In this document: positions 44,466 through 53,829 of the stretch, in pieces
Layout: each line of letters starts with the position of its first letter
Numbering within the stretch: position 1 is the stretch's first letter
NCBI RefSeq assembly: GCF_037126465.1
Contig: NW_026999353.1
Span: 372,001-436,000, forward strand
DNA from: Ornithodoros turicata
Lineage: Eukaryota; Arthropoda; Arachnida; Ixodida; Argasidae
Direction: 5' to 3'
Length of the DNA stretch: 64,000 nt
Made by a program: the position numbers and the translations under genes
Notes under the pieces: model-generated
Told to the model about the DNA's origin: nothing
Seen by the model: the letters and a program-made list of their open reading frames with translations, nothing else
The model's database searches: none

Positions 44466-44743
44466 CAGCACAAGCGCCAGCATTCCCGCTAAAATGAATA
44501 GAATTCCAGGTATTGGGATTAATCTTGCGAAAATTCCACGTTTGGCACGTCCTTAGCGCGATTTCCAATTGGAATCGGACTACATGTGCATCCAGCAAAA
44601 CCGCAAGTTGGCTTCACAGCATACTTCCGCGCATTGCGTGCAGCCAACTTTAAGGCACAACGTCTGGTAGGCTACCTAGCCGATTTGATTTTTTTTATGT
44701 GTGCTTTCGTTATTTTTTAAAAGATAATACAGACTCGAAGAAG

Positions 44744-44838
44744 TGTTTGTTTGTTTGTTTGTTTGTTTGTTTGTTTGTTTGTTTGTTTGTTTGTTTGTTT
44801 GTTTGTTTGTTTGTTTGTTTGTTTGTTTGTTTGTTTGT
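44744..44838. repeat. (TTTG)n tract, right arm
   Basis: About 95 bases of TTTG repeats. It is followed by CTGTCACCTTCGTAGCGCTGTTCA, a block that also follows the long tract at 44,030, so tract and block form a repeated unit. Confidence 0.95.
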
Positions 44839-47406
44839 ATGTGTCTGTCACCTTCGTAGCGCTGTTCAGGCTTTATTTTCTTTGCAAAAATTCAGACTTT
44901 ATGGTATTAAGCTGTTCGAGTAGAAGTGACTTTCCCTGCTGGCTTAAGATAGATTGTGTATCCCTGTCCTGTGCTTTCTTCACGCAGGGCCAATGCAAAT
45001 GAGTATTTAGCATTATGCAATAATTATCTGATAGCAGAAAAGGGTGTCTTTGTCACAGTTTATTAGCGTGTGCGTCGTTCTTTTATTTATTTTTTCTCTT
45101 ATAGCTATGCGAGCAAAAGTGCGTGTAATATTTCGCTGCTCTTTTCTTATTTTCTCTACTTTTTATGTAGAAGAAAGCCTCCTGCGTAAAAGCTGAATAG
45201 TGTTCTACCAGTGGAAGTGGGGTTATTTGTTTGATTTTGTTGGGTGTTCGATATCTTGACGAAGTAAGCAGAGCTTAATTTTGCAGGTTTTTGAGCAGAA
45301 ATGCTGGTATCTGAGCACGGAGTACAAATTTATATATTTCTCTGCTCCCTAAGAAAATTTGTACGTCGTTTTCCAAGCAGACCGCGTTTAGTTTACGCAA
45401 AATAGAAAAATGAAGTTGTGTATGCTCTATGATGATCCGCCGCAGGCTTAGGCCTTTTCCCCGATCACCAGTGTTTTCGCATTCGATGTCGCATGTCTAG
45501 ACTTGTTCAGTAGTGTTGCAATTTTTACCCTTCGCTAATATCTTGTTGCTGCCGTCTTGTGTTAGACGTCGAGCTTCGTAGCGATGTGCGGTAACGCTAC
45601 GATTATTCCTGAGCGCTCCGTGTGTTTAATGCGTTGTCCTCTGTGCGTGCATGCGTGTGCTTTTTCCCCTGATTTGTGACGTCATCGTGGCATGTCTGGA
45701 CTTGTTTAGCAGTGTTGCAGTTCTTCCCGCCGCTAGTATGTTGTTGGTGTCATGTTGTGCTAGCCGCGTGGCGATGTGTGGTGACCTGAGGTCTTAAGCC
45801 TTTTCCCTGCTCACCTAAGGATATTTGTGTATCCCTGTCCTGTGCTTTCTTTACGCAAGGGTAATGCGACTGTGTATGTGGCATTATGCAAGAATTATCT
45901 GGTGGCAGAAATAGGTGTCTTTTTCTCAGTGTATTGGCGTGCGCTACGGTTTCTTGCAGTTACAGCTATTGGAGCACACATGCGTGTAATTTTTCGCGGT
46001 TCTTTTCTCCTTTCACGGCTTTTACTCAGAATGTAGATGAGGGGAAAAAGTCAGCATCCAGGTAGAGCAGGAGAAAGCCGCTCGGCAGAGGAGAGAGTTC
46101 ATGAGAATGGAATTTGTTTGTTTTTTGTTATATGTTGAGTGTCAGTATTCGCTTTCATCGATATGTTGAGGAAGTCAGCCGTTATAGGTATTTGTGCAGA
46201 AATGCTGGTATCTGAGTGTGTGGAGTAGAAATTCCTATAAAGCACCTCTCCTTGTGCATTCCTGAGCTGCTGTGTGCGCGCGCGTGCTTCTTTTTCCTGG
46301 TTTGCGACGTCATGATGGCATGTTGGGGCTTGTTTAGCAGTGTTGCAATTTTACCCGCCGCTATTATCTTGTTGTTGTTATCTTGTGTTAGCCGCGTAGC
46401 GATGTCCAGTGACTCTGCTATTATTCCTGAGGTCTTGAGCCTTTTCCCTGCTCAGCTAAGGAAATTTGTGTATCCCTGTCCTGAGCTTTCTTTGCGACAA
46501 TGCGTCTGTGTATGTGGCACTATCAGATACCAGACATGAGTGTCTTTTTCTTGGTTTATTGGCATATGCTTCAGGTTTTTTAAGTCAAGCACAAGTGCGC
46601 GCAATTTTTCGCTGCTCTCTTCCTCAGATCACCGATTTTACGAAGAAGACAGTCGCATGGTACAGCTGAGAGGGTTTCTCTGATTGTTTGTTTGATTTTG
46701 TTGGGTGTTCGACATGTTGAGGAAGTCAGCTGTATCCGTGAAGAAATGCTTGCATCTGAGCGCAGGATAGGAATTCCTGAAGCACGGCATCCTCAGTGTA
46801 AATTAATTATTTTGGATGTGAGTCTGCTTCCCTGCATGACAAGGCTGAAATGGGAAGAGAGAAAAAATTGGAGCGCTTCATTAATAGCGATCCAAGTAAT
46901 AGGGCAATTATAGTTTCCATAGAAAGTAGAATTTTAATGGGCTCCTAAAATTATAGTTTAGTTGTAGTTTTTCTAAACTGCAATGCAATAATCATTAATA
47001 TGGTAAGAATGCCATCATGTTCCCGTAAAGGCGTTCTGTCTTGTGCTTTCGCGCCTTTTTGCTCGCAATGCGCGAATGGAACTTTGCCCCCGGCTTTCGC
47101 GCCTTTTTTGCTCACAGTTGTAGCCTCAGACAACGAATGTATGAGCATAGAAAGGGTCATGTATTACATAAGCCTGGAGGTGATGTTGAGTGGTCTCACT
47201 TATTATTTTAAAAGAGCAGTGGCAGTTTACTGTAATTCTAATGACCATGATGAGCCTTTGGGGTGAAAATCGTTAATGTGCGGGGTGCTTTTTTGTTGAA
47301 TTTTAATGAGAGAATCAATGTCATTAAGAGTATGACAGAGGAAATAATCTTGCGATTCAATAAATAATAGGAGTCTTTGCCGGTGTCTTCTTCAGACAGG
47401 ATGTGA

Positions 47407-48896
47407 TGACGTCACGCAGTCTGTAGCAATGCATTGACCGTTACTGGAAAAAAGTGTGGCAATAGAAAAATAGTGTGTATTGTCCTGGGCAGATTTATGA
47501 TGAGCACTGTTTTTGAATAAGAGGAGTGCGTGTGCTTAGAAATAATTTGATGCTGGTTTCCTTCTTTGTTTCTTTTCGCTTTTTCCCCCCTCATCTGACA
47601 AACATGTGCTGACATGCCTGGGCTTGTTCTGACATGCTTTCCTTCTACATGTAGATTTTTTTCTTTTTGTACAAGGAATATTCTTGACGATAGTGCTGCC
47701 TTGAATGGGAGTAGAGCTATTCTTAATAATGTTGCGATTCATTTAGTTCAGAGAGTAACTGCGAGGGGGACAGGTGTGTGACTTTATGTCTTGCTGAACC
47801 ATTTTTTTTCCTGTACAGTAAGACTTTGGGAATGAAATGCTACAATCTCCTCTTGTCTATGGTGTTTTTCTTCAATAGTTCCCTAAGTAATCATTATAGT
47901 AGAATAAAGGAAATAATCTAGGGATAGTGATTCAATAAATAACAGGTGCCCTGTCTAGAGCGTACGCGTCCTTGAGCCACGCACCTGCATGATGACGTCA
48001 TACCGAGAGACTATTGTTTCAGGTTGACCTTGTCTAGAGGAGCATTAGTAGAAAAAAACTGTGTAGCCCTGAGACAATAGGATGACGTCACGACCAATGA
48101 GAACGGCCTGCAGGGGGTGCAAGGATTCAGTTCTCTCTTGGACACTGACGGGTCTCGACACGCAAATTCTGCTCCTGGCGTTGGCCGTCAGTGGAAGAGC
48201 GTAGCTTCGGTGGGGTTCTGTCTGTCTGCCTCTGATGGGGTGCGGATGTGTGGTTCGTCACTGGTGAATGTTGTTCGACGATGCAGGTGGATTTTGTGAC
48301 GAGCGGATTTACAATGAGGGAAAGCTGTGAACGGGAAAATGATGGTGAGTGCCTTTTTCACTCTGTTCAAGTGTTTGTTTTCCTCTGTTGCCCAGCAGTC
48401 GTACGATTTGTCCTGACGTGTCCTGACATGCCCCGATATGCATGCTTTCCTTTGTTGACGCTTAGTATTTTTTTCTCTTTTGACAAGGAACATTGTTGTC
48501 TTGACGATAGTGCTGCACTGAGTTCTGCGCTCCTGGTTACCCGTACTCTGTGTTGATTTGTTGAGTGTCTAGTCCTCTTATTTGTCGTTGATGGAGTTAT
48601 GTGTTAGGATATTTTGTTCTTTTGCAAGTCTCATTTAGTAAGACTTTGGAATTCCTACGATCAGCTTTCATGCATGGTGCTCTTCTGCAATAGTTTCCCA
48701 TTCAATCGTTATAGAAGAATAAAGGAAATAATCATGGGATAGTGATTCAATAAATAATAGGTCCCCTGTCTAGAGCGTACGCGTCCTTGAGCCACGCAGG
48801 TGCATGATGACGTCATACTGTGGCTTCATTGTAGATTGACCAAAGGAGCATTAGTGGAAAAAAACAGGGTAGCCCTGAGACAATAGGATGACGTCA
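47407..48896 (+). promoter_or_regulatory. Cluster of TGACGTCA and CCAAT motifs, right arm
   Basis: TGACGTCA at 47,407, 47,993, 48,083, 48,808 and 48,889, with another at 45,677; CCAAT follows those at 48,083 and 48,889 by a few bases. AATAAA at 47,359, 47,934 and 48,749 precedes the pairs by roughly 50-150 bases. An 8-base palindrome is expected by chance about once per 65 kb. Confidence 0.5.
48281..48344 (+). other. Exon-like start codon to splice donor, right arm
   Basis: About 190 bases after a TGACGTCA/CCAAT pair, an ATG opens a frame (MQVDFVTSGFTMRESCEREN) of 64 bases that ends at GATG|GTGAGT, a strong donor consensus. No acceptor or second exon can be named. The product is unrecognised. 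Confidence 0.25.
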
Positions 48897-48912
48897 CGAC
48901 CAATGAGAACAG

Positions 48913-48982
48913 CCAGCAGGGGGCGCAGGAATGCTCTTCTCTCTTAGCCTCACGACCAATGAGAACGGCCAGCAGGGGGCGC
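48913..48982 (+). promoter_or_regulatory. Two CTCF-like motifs at the right tip
   Basis: CCAGCAGGGGGCGC occurs at 48,913-48,926 and again at 48,969-48,982, in forward orientation. The two tips therefore point their motifs outward, away from each other. CCCCAGAGGGCGCT near 49,022 is a third, weaker match. Confidence 0.5.
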
Positions 48983-49105
48983 AGGAATGCTCTTCACTCT
49001 TAGCCTCTCGGAGGTGGTCGCCCCAGAGGGCGCTAGCAGCGCGTATGCGTAGCGGCCGCGGAGCGGCGCCCCAGTCAGTTTCTCTCCGGCTGTCGCAGAA
49101 AGCAG

Positions 49106-49830
49106 ATGTGCACTCCCCGCGTTCGCTCAGTTTCTGGCTGGTTGTCACAAAGAGCAGTCGCATCGGTCTGCGCTCCTGCTGTGGTGAGGTGATTTGTTGT
49201 GTAACTAATGCTTTCGTCAACTTTGTTCCCGCTTTGTTTGCGATTTTTGTGCCCGTGCTGGTTGCTGTTGTCCGGGTATCCCCGGCATTTTCTATCATCT
49301 TCTGCCTTGGGAACGGCAGTAGCGCTGGCGTGATTCTTAATAATTTTGTTATGAGATTAGTTGAGAAAGTAACCGCTAGGGGATGCAGCTGCGGGGCTTT
49401 ATACAGGAGAAAAATCCCTTACGAGTCAGTTCTCTGACTGCCTCTCGGATGGAGCAGTCGCATCGTTCTGCGCTCCTGTTCTGGTGGGCTCATTTGTTGT
49501 GTAACTAATTGTTTTTTCTTGTTAGCTATTGATGGTTTGCATACTCTTGCTTTCCCAGCCTCTGTATTACGAGTGTTTTTCTCCTTGCATGTCCAGAGCT
49601 GTCCTAACCTGCCCAGACATGCCATGATGACGTCACATCTGACGTCACAGGATGTGCGGAACTGGTGCTGCGATGCTTTGCAACCTGCCTCTGTGCTCCG
49701 TCGCCCAGCGACGGTCAGCGGCCGTTCCGGGCCGCTTTCTTCAAGATGACGTCGTTGATCTTCAACTAAACTCCTTCTCTCCACTCTATTTCTATCTTTT
49801 CATTTTATTTTCTACCTCTTTTTTTTATTT
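49106..49830 (+). other. Right-end extension of the palindromic element, not mirrored on the left
   Basis: The module style continues beyond the point where the left arm stops. AGCAGTCGCATCG(G/T)TCTGCGCTCCTG...TTTGTTGTGTAACTAAT occurs at 49,152 and again at 49,455. AGACATGCCATGATGACGTCAC (49,613-49,635) matches the mirrored block near 39,605-39,625. Two more TGACGTCA sites are at 49,628 and 49,640. Hence the left arm is probably truncated by about 0.7 kb. A pyrimidine-rich tail runs to 49,833. Confidence 0.6.
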
Positions 49831-49834
49831 TTTA

Positions 49835-50006
49835 TCAGCTCAAGTAGCCGGAAACTCACACAGTGGTCTGGACGTGTCTTAGATGATTCCCAATTAGTGT
49901 AATGACTCCCTGAATGATCCTAATTACTGTGGGGGGTCCCAAATTGCTCTAATTGCTAATTAATGGCGTCCAGGCGACTGTGTGAGTTTCCGGATACTTG
50001 AGCTGA
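49835..50006. mobile_element. TA-flanked MITE, 172 bp
   Basis: Terminal inverted repeats of about 31 bases (TCAGCTCAAGTAGCCGGAAA... and its inverse with one mismatch) are bounded by TA at 49,833-49,834 and 50,007-50,008. The interior is AT-rich without coding capacity. Tc1/mariner-type mobilisation is likely. Confidence 0.88.
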
Positions 50007-50028
50007 TACACTACTACTACTGCCCAGA

Positions 50029-50676
50029 ACTGCAGGTTCATGAAGGAACAGTGTTTTCGATGTGGAAAATGGGGACACACCAGATAAATGTGTAAGTCTA
50101 TTCTTGTTCCGAAATTTAAGAAAATAGATTCTGTTGTAACTTCCGTGAAAAAGGCAAGTCGGAACCGTGGAAAGTAACCATGCAAATTCAAGGGCGGGAC
50201 ATTGTCATGGAAATTGACACAGGCGCGGCTGTATCTCTCATGTCTGAGCATAACTGTAGGGAATTCTTCCGACACAAAAGATACAAGCCTACGAATGAGA
50301 AGTTAAGGACCTACACTGGTCAAAATGTAAAGGTCAAAGGTGTGATGCTTGTGCAGGTAGAGCATGAAGGGCAAAGAAAGGTTCTGCCGTTGCTCATAGA
50401 TAAGAGTGGAGGGACCAGATTACCCACGTTATTGGGCAGAGACTGGCTCCAGGAGCTAAAAGTGAATTTGAGATCGGTGAACAAAGTTACCAGTGGTGAC
50501 TGTGATGTAGAAAAAGCTAAAAGCTCTGTACTCGACGGCGTTCGGGGACCCCCAGACGGTTATATGATTTGAGGCAGAGAACTCAGCCTGCTTTTGTAAA
50601 CCTCGAATGGTACCATATGCATAACGGGAAAAGGTAGAACAAGAGTTGAACCGTATGGTTGAAAAGAATATTTGGA
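50029..50676 (+). pseudogene. pol: mag-like gag zinc knuckle, protease and start of RT
   Basis: QCFRCGKWGHTR*MC gives a CX2CX4HX4C knuckle with one stop inside. From 50,180 an open frame of 130 codons holds the retropepsin (VMEIDTGAAVSLMSEHNC at about residue 10, and LPTLLGRDWLQELKVNL, the LLGRDWL block typical of mag-type proteases). After a stop, EQELNRMVEKNIW marks the first residues of the RT. It continues the gag at 35,800-36,217; about 70-90 residues of Gag between them are missing. RT is cut off at 50,683 by the next LINE. Confidence 0.85.
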
Positions 50677-50694
50677 TGGGAGGGTAGCATCTTG

Positions 50695-51102
50695 GAGCTT
50701 GACGTCAAAGTATTTCAAATTGTACATGTTTACGCGCCGCTACATCTTATTGAGCGATCGGGCTTCTTCTGTCGCTTGGACACCTTTCTTTTTGGCAACC
50801 AAAATTTGGTACCTGCGGGCGAGTTTAATTGCACGATCGACGGCCAACACGGTAGGCAGGCGTGCAGAGAACTCGAACGCCTTGTAAACGCGACAGGCTT
50901 AACTGACGCCTGGTCTCATGTTCATGGCGGCAGATACGAATTCACTTGGCTCAACTCCCGTTGCCATCACAGTCGCCTGCATCGCTTCTATATGTCCGGG
51001 AATGCTGCTGGTTTTCACATTTCTGATTCCTATTCTGGTGTTTCTTGCTCAGGTATAAGCACTCAAGTCATATCTCCTTCAGAAAAGCATCTGCATCGAT
51101 AA
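50695..51102 (+). CDS. LINE endonuclease (APE) fragment, copy 2, open frame
   Basis: A continuous frame reads FQIVHVYAPLHLIERSGFF, LVPAGEFNCTID (GDFN changed to GEFN), ELERLVNATGLTDAWSHVHG, YEFTWLNSRCHHSRLHRFYM and onward to a stop at 51,102. The first third of the domain, with the catalytic N-terminal residues, is absent, so it cannot be active. It is better preserved than copy 1, where the same region is frameshifted. Confidence 0.78.
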   Translation, partial: ELDVKVFQIVHVYAPLHLIERSGFFCRLDTFLFGNQNLVPAGEFNCTIDGQHGRQACRELERLVNATGLTDAWSHVHGGRYEFTWLNSRCHHSRLHRFYMSGNAAGFHISDSYSGVSCSGISTQVISPSEKHLHR

Positions 51103-51433
51103 GCCACTCAGAGCGGTTGAATCACCTTCCATCTTTCGGCATACCAGCTGCACAACTCCCTCTGTGACGGGTCCACAGACGCCTACAGAAGCAGCAAAGA
51201 GATATGGACATGTTCTCTCTGATGCTGAACCTGTCAGTGTGTGTGCCTGTGCAGTAAATATACAATTGTTCTACTATGAAATCTTCCACGTGAGATGTCG
51301 GCTATCAGTGAAAGCAAAGTTGCTTCGCCATAGCACTCGAAGTTCAGAAACTATGTTTATGTGATATTCGTGTTTGGCTCAGCTACACCAGACTGCATAT
51401 TTGTAATTTAAAAATATCTATCCCTAAAAATAA

Positions 51434-51526
51434 GAGAACATGAGCCCTGGACCGGTAATCCAGAAGATGTGGGTTCGAGTCCTACAGCTAGCTAACCTTT
51501 TCAGTGACTTTCATCTTTCGTCCACC
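51434..51526 (+). mobile_element. tRNA-derived SINE with 7-bp target duplication
   Basis: The insert carries CTGGACCGGTAATCCAG (an anticodon-arm-like stem with 7-base loop) and GTGGGTTCGAGTCCTAC (a T-arm with the B-box GGTTCGAGTCC), then GCTAGCTAACCTTTTCAGTG. AAAATAA flanks it at 51,427-51,433 and 51,527-51,533. The paralogous LINE copy shows the empty site (AAAAATAA at 18,193-18,200). The 5' A-box half of the tRNA is missing, so this is not a tRNA gene. Confidence 0.85.
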
Positions 51527-52845
51527 AAAATAAAGCATTTTGTGTGACAAAAACAGCCAACTCTTCGACGTATTCTTATTGATTTCACTCGACGCGAACG
51601 AAAGTCCAGAACCGGCACACCAGCGGTGGGAGGGAGGGGGAGAGAACAAATGCGAAAGGGAAAGCCTCGCCAGCGTTACACATCGCCCAGAGAGACAAAA
51701 AAAAGAAGAGAAAAAAAAAACAAAGCAAAAAGCTGCTCAATCATCGTCCAAAGACTGGCCCGACGCTAGAGGTCGCGTGAGTTTTTCTCCACAGAAGAAT
51801 CATACTGCAGGTTCATCCGCCTGGCGCTGGCGAGCGTGTATTATGTCAACCTTTTAAAATGACTGCTTGTGTATTAAAGTAGCTTAGGCTAATCATGTGT
51901 TAAGTTTCATTAAGTTTCACGTGTGGATTAGTGCCGCTTAGCCTTTCGTGGCCCAGACTGCGTAAACGCAGGATGCCGTCCACACGTTTGTGCTGGTCTT
52001 CGTGCGCACCTTACGCATGAGCGGAGCCTTTATGGTACCCTGGATTGTTCTCGTTGGGGGTTGTCATCCACAAGTCTTTTCCGCCATACCCAAGGTGAAT
52101 GGCAGACTATGTTCCAGCCGGAGAGCTTGGACCGTACGGAGCGAGTCTTCCTGAGTTCTGGATTGTTCGCATGGTCTGCGGGCAAGCCCAGCAATCCACC
52201 TTAGGGTGGAGTTAGTAGATGGGTGGAGTGGGTGGAGTTCTGGGTGGAGTTCTTCTCCAGTAGGTAGGGAAGAATTGCGTTACCTGTATAAGGGTCAGCC
52301 TTCATACTTACTTGATGACAATACATGCGGTTGTGCTAACCACATGTTAACGTAGCTGGTTTCGATCGGGCTGGTAACCAGGCAAAGTAACTCGATCAAT
52401 CAAGCAATGTTGTATTCTATTGTGTTTAGTGTTCGTTAAAATACTGTCATTGTCCTTTTGTTCTTTGCTACTGTACCGCGTCTACGAGTTGTCGATTAGG
52501 GATACTAGACTACGATTGTTGCATACTTCAGATGCACACCTTCCCTGTAGCCGTCTCGACTCTGGACATTTTTCGTATACGGAGACATGCTTCAAATCTC
52601 TTGGTGTCCTAAATTTCAGGACCACTTGTTGATAAACTAAGCAGTATAGTTCGTGTGCATTGTCATCAAGCAGGAGAACTACCTATGAAGGTAGTTCTCT
52701 TTGGACAGACACTAACTTTACGTTACAGTACAAGCTAAATAACAACACTTTCTAGGGGGGTTTGCTTTTCGTACTGACCATAGCAAGCGAACAATTCAAA
52801 CACAGGAGAGTCGCTGTGGAGTTCAGAACGGTCCTAACGAGCTGG

Positions 52846-53829
52846 CTAGAACATGATTTGCCACTCACCCTGAACATGGCGGAAAAGACGAGTAGACGTT
52901 AGCCAGCGGCGAGAGCACTGCACAAGACCATACGGTGCTTGTTGACGGACAATATGGCTTCCAAGCCCTGCCCTGACAGCCTGAAGTATAGCTGCGTCTC
53001 TGAAGTCTGGGCCGCCGAAAGCCAGCCGGCAACGACAGATCCCAATTTGAAAGTTGATCTCCGTAACTAATAAAGCGAATAGGTTACGCTGAACGCGCGG
53101 ATTAGGCAACCGTTCCATGAACTGTACGGTGGCCCAGGCGACTGTCGACAGATGAAATATCTGGGTTACTCTGCGCCACAGCAAAAGAGGAAGACGACAA
53201 CGCCTGAAACAGTGCTCTGCGGTCTCACACATCCCGCAAGACGGGCAACCGTCAGAGCGAGAGATGTGAAAACGGTGTAGTCGCTCGCGAAGAGAAAGAA
53301 CGTCGTGGGCCAACTTCCACTGAAGACTGGCGCGGCGGGCATCTAGCCAGCCCGCAGTGATTCGACGCCAAGACAGCTTCGTCGGCACCGAAGGAACTGG
53401 GGGACCAGACTCCAACTCCCAGATAGCTGTATAAAAATCACTGACAGCCCATGACTGGATGTCAGCGTCCGGAAGATGGAGTCGCAAACGCCGTACAACA
53501 TCAACACAGGCACTGTATTGATGAGGCAGGACTTCGGACCTAGGCTGAAACCTAAGGCTCTCAAGGAACCACCTGGTAGCACATCCCAGAGAGTACTGTA
53601 CAAATGCGCACGCTGGGTGTTCGGGAGTGTACAATGCCTCGAAATAAACATGCGACTGTAGTGCAAGGCACTTGTCAAGCACCACCGGCAAGGCTAAGCC
53701 ACCACGGTCACGTGTACGATGCAAGCGGGACCTCGCGACCCACTCCACCGAACCGCCCCAGAGGAAACGGAACGCGTGCCTAGTGATGGCAGTAGCGGTG
53801 GTGGCGTGGCAACGACTCCTAAAAACCAC
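52846..53829 (-). CDS. LINE copy A ORF2 C-terminal domain, 327-codon open frame
   Basis: The longest intact frame of the minus-strand LINEs. It begins after the RT thumb (HAFRFLWGGSVEWVARSRL), passes WRRITAGWLDARRASLQWKL, then a zinc-finger-like SDGCPSCGMCETAEHCFRRC (C-X2-C-X7-H-X4-C) at about residue 205, and ends RRWLTSTRLFRHVQGEWQIM. This C-terminal Cys-His region is a usual feature of L1/Tx1 ORF2 proteins and probably binds nucleic acid. Without the endonuclease and with a frameshift upstream it is not a working gene. Confidence 0.8.
   Translation of the reverse strand: MVFRSRCHATTATAITRHAFRFLWGGSVEWVARSRLHRTRDRGGLALPVVLDKCLALQSHVYFEALYTPEHPACAFVQYSLGCATRWFLESLRFQPRSEVLPHQYSACVDVVRRLRLHLPDADIQSWAVSDFYTAIWELESGPPVPSVPTKLSWRRITAGWLDARRASLQWKLAHDVLSLRERLHRFHISRSDGCPSCGMCETAEHCFRRCRLPLLLWRRVTQIFHLSTVAWATVQFMERLPNPRVQRNLFALLVTEINFQIGICRCRLAFGGPDFRDAAILQAVRAGLGSHIVRQQAPYGLVQCSRRWLTSTRLFRHVQGEWQIMF

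Larger units (their letters stand above)
42546..49105 (+). repeat. Right arm of the giant inverted repeat
   Basis: The arm mirrors the left arm throughout. It is about 300 bases longer, which is accounted for almost entirely by longer (TTTG)n tracts (43,646-44,028 against 147 bases; 44,744-44,838 against about 30). Substitutions are few but present, for example CTAGCAGCGCG at 49,035 against the mirrored CTAGGAGCGCG near 36,290, so the arms are not identical copies. Confidence 0.9.
36218..49830. mobile_element. Giant palindromic (foldback-like) element, ~13.6 kb
   Basis: Two long arms in inverted orientation (36,218-42,469 and 42,546-49,105) surround a 76-base centre, and a further ~0.7 kb follows the right arm. 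The arms are about 99% alike where I compared them: 101- and 102-codon stretches are identical and an 88-codon stretch differs at two residues. The block separates gag from zinc knuckle/protease of one retrotransposon, so it behaves as a single insertion. No transposase, integrase or polymerase motif is visible. I do not recognise the family. Alternatives are a giant-TIR DNA transposon, an inverted duplication of a smaller insertion, or partly an assembly effect. Confidence 0.85.
50683..52650 (+). mobile_element. Internally deleted L1/Tx1-like LINE, copy 2
   Basis: Same structure and same end points as 17,458-20,580: partial endonuclease, ~0.9 kb of shared non-coding sequence (ATCTTCCACGTGAGA, ATAAAGCATTTTGTGTGAC, GCCCAGAGAGACAAAA), ORF2 C-terminal block at about 51,975-52,125 (LFRHTQGEWQTMF), and 3' flank with GTACCGCGTCTACGAGTTGT. 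It lacks the 1.33-kb insertion of copy 1 but has a SINE. It sits inside the mag-like pol. Confidence 0.78.

Noticed and set aside
36218..49105. Palindrome as a pure long-read fold-back artefact
   Set aside because: Left and right flanks are different, colinear pieces of one retrotransposon, the arms differ at scattered bases and in microsatellite length, and the right arm extends further. An artefact would mirror the flanks too. It still needs a spanning read.
48894..49437. 134- and 168-codon open frames at the right tip
   Set aside because: No family motif, and Arg/Ser-rich low-information translation of a GC-rich repeat tip. The mirrored left tip does not keep the full frame.
51437..51497. 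tRNA gene
   Set aside because: Only the anticodon-arm-like and T-arm parts are present, without acceptor or D arm. Target duplications and the empty site at 18,193 show it is a SINE.
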